This document shows, piece after piece, positions 6,132 through 6,892 of a stretch of DNA of 6,892 bases. The notes beneath the pieces are model-generated. The model had not been told where the DNA came from, ran no database searches, and was given only the letters and a program-made list of their open reading frames with translations. Location: positions 1-6,892 of the forward strand of contig JACPKR010000001.1 of assembly GCA_016186945.1 (NCBI GenBank), given 5' to 3'. The number at the start of each line of letters is the position of its first letter. The first letter of the stretch is position 1. Source of the stretch: Deltaproteobacteria bacterium. Lineage in GTDB: Bacteria > Bdellovibrionota_B > Oligoflexia > Oligoflexales > Bog-1112. A program made the position numbers and the translations under genes.

Positions 6132-6746
6132 TCAGGTAGCATCGGGGATGAGGTCAAGATACTTTTGAGAAAACATCTCGTCAACCAGACCATCCCAGTC
6201 CGTGTAGACACGGGGGTTGCTTTTGTTGAGGGTCGGGGCCATGATACCAGGGACACCTTTGGGCAAATGTCCTTTATTCAAAAGGCAATGAAACAATTCG
6301 TGGAACACAAGTTCCCGCAGGCGGATGCGGTCGCCACCTGAGTAGTCTTCCGATTCCTTGCGAAGGACTTCGATCGTCATCCACCGCACCTGTCGTTTTT
6401 CCATTATGTCTTTTTCCCACGTATAAAAGCGAGCACAAGCAGCAATCACACCGGGTTCATTGGCGGCAGTAAGTTTGTCGACGTAAATCATCTGCCGCAG
6501 CATGTCTGCTGTTTCATCGGGAATATGCACACCCCTTTTCCCGGCATCGGAGACAAATTCGGGAAGGAAGGCTTCCAGCGGTTTGTCGTAGCGCCTTTCA
6601 GGAAGCTCCACCGTCTCCCCTTGATTGAAGACGATCGCCACGAAATCTGGGAAATTTCGGACGGTTTTCCATTTGCGATGAGCACAGCTATAAAGTTCCG
6701 CAAAGAGGAGCAGAAAACAAAGAACCCTTGCCAAAGCGACCTCCAT
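6132..6746 (-). CDS. Small lipoprotein with an HExxH zinc-protease-like motif
   Basis: Encodes 204 residues from ATG 6746, chosen because it gives a plausible lipoprotein signal (MEVALARVLCFLLLFAELYSC, lipobox LYSC, Cys21); a TTG at 6764 would add six residues. No Shine-Dalgarno is visible, and the start codon touches the 37-bp repeat. Near the C-terminus is VFHELFHCLLNKGHLPKG (148-165): H149, E150, H153 and H160 make HExxH-C-x5-H, followed by PGIMAP (I168-M169), which resembles the Met-turn of metzincins. From memory, short proteins with HELGHC...H...IM occur as putative metallopeptidases in several proteobacteria. This suggests a zinc-dependent protease-like protein in the envelope, but activity is inferred from the motif only. 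The stop is 13 bases before rnhA, so the two are probably co-transcribed; a functional link is not evident. Confidence 0.7.
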   Translation of the reverse strand: MEVALARVLCFLLLFAELYSCAHRKWKTVRNFPDFVAIVFNQGETVELPERRYDKPLEAFLPEFVSDAGKRGVHIPDETADMLRQMIYVDKLTAANEPGVIAACARFYTWEKDIMEKRQVRWMTIEVLRKESEDYSGGDRIRLRELVFHELFHCLLNKGHLPKGVPGIMAPTLNKSNPRVYTDWDGLVDEMFSQKYLDLIPDAT

Positions 6747-6781
6747 AGTATTCAAGATAATCAATTTGGGGAAAAACTTTT
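6745..6781. repeat. 37-bp intergenic repeat, copy 2 (start of the HExxH lipoprotein gene)
   Basis: Matches 5193-5229 at 35 of 37 positions. Unlike copy 1, it does not continue into the complementary hairpin arm: at 6781 the sequence switches to the 25-bp tandem array. The two bases at its left edge belong to the ATG of the lipoprotein gene. Confidence 0.8.
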
Positions 6782-6892
6782 ACAAGTCTGTCATCCCGCG
6801 GCTTGTACAAGTCTGTCATCCCGCGGCTTGTACAAGTCTGTCATCCCGCGGCTTGTACAAGTCTGTCATCCCGCGGCTTGTACAAGTCTGTC
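6781..6892. repeat. Perfect 25-bp tandem repeat, 4.5 copies, running off the window
   Basis: Units begin at 6781, 6806, 6831, 6856 and 6881 (last one partial, 12 bases) and are identical to one another. Each unit is TACAAGTCTGTCATC followed by CCGCGGCTTG less the shared C, so it contains the palindrome CCGCGG, and each junction creates the 10-bp palindrome CTTGTACAAG (for example 6802-6811). No ORF uses it in this window. The true array length is unknown because it reaches the edge. Confidence 0.95.

Noticed and set aside
6119-6256. N-terminal 46-residue extension of RNase HI.
   Set aside because: It overlaps the end of the upstream gene and precedes the conserved start of the RNase H fold, while the ATG at 6118 has a clear ribosome site.
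6781-6892. CRISPR array.
   Set aside because: The units are directly adjacent with no unique spacers, so this is a simple tandem repeat.

Overview
The window looks like the chromosome of a flagellated, Gram-negative bacterium. It carries a full-length fliG, two predicted lipoproteins and a two-domain RNase HI. The FliG and RNase HI types remind me of Bdellovibrionota or deltaproteobacteria, but no rRNA or marker phylogeny is available here, so that placement is a guess.

Layout from left to right. Positions 1-305 hold no ORF but many nested hairpins. Read on the minus strand they end in a sequence typical of IS200/IS605 right ends, so this is probably an orphan TnpB-type (omega) RNA or element end. 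It abuts a 5'-truncated plus-strand remnant of a DUF4143 ATPase (307-618). All intact genes are on the minus strand: a brnT/brnA toxin-antitoxin pair (676-1183), a large modular lipoprotein (1393-3981), fliG (4182-5174), an RNase HI with a C-terminal viroplasmin-like domain (5411-6118) and a small HExxH lipoprotein (6132-6746). In transcription order: HExxH lipoprotein -> rnhA (13-nt gap), then fliG with its own leader, the large lipoprotein, and brnT -> brnA.

The region has been shaped by small mobile or repeated DNA. A 144-bp MITE-like element with perfect 15-bp inverted ends and a perfect 9-bp target duplication sits exactly at the 5' end of brnT. It leaves that toxin without an ordinary start codon and fuses its frame to the element. 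A 37-bp intergenic repeat (35/37 identical) occurs upstream of both fliG and the HExxH lipoprotein gene. At the second copy it runs straight into a perfect 25-bp tandem array that fills the end of the window.

The genes do not form one obvious pathway. rnhA and the protease-like lipoprotein look co-transcribed. fliG stands alone, without other flagellar genes. No complete novel defence or CRISPR system is visible. The strongest candidates for something undescribed are the orphan structured RNA at the left end, the MITE-brnT fusion, and the repeat/tandem-array boundary at the right end.
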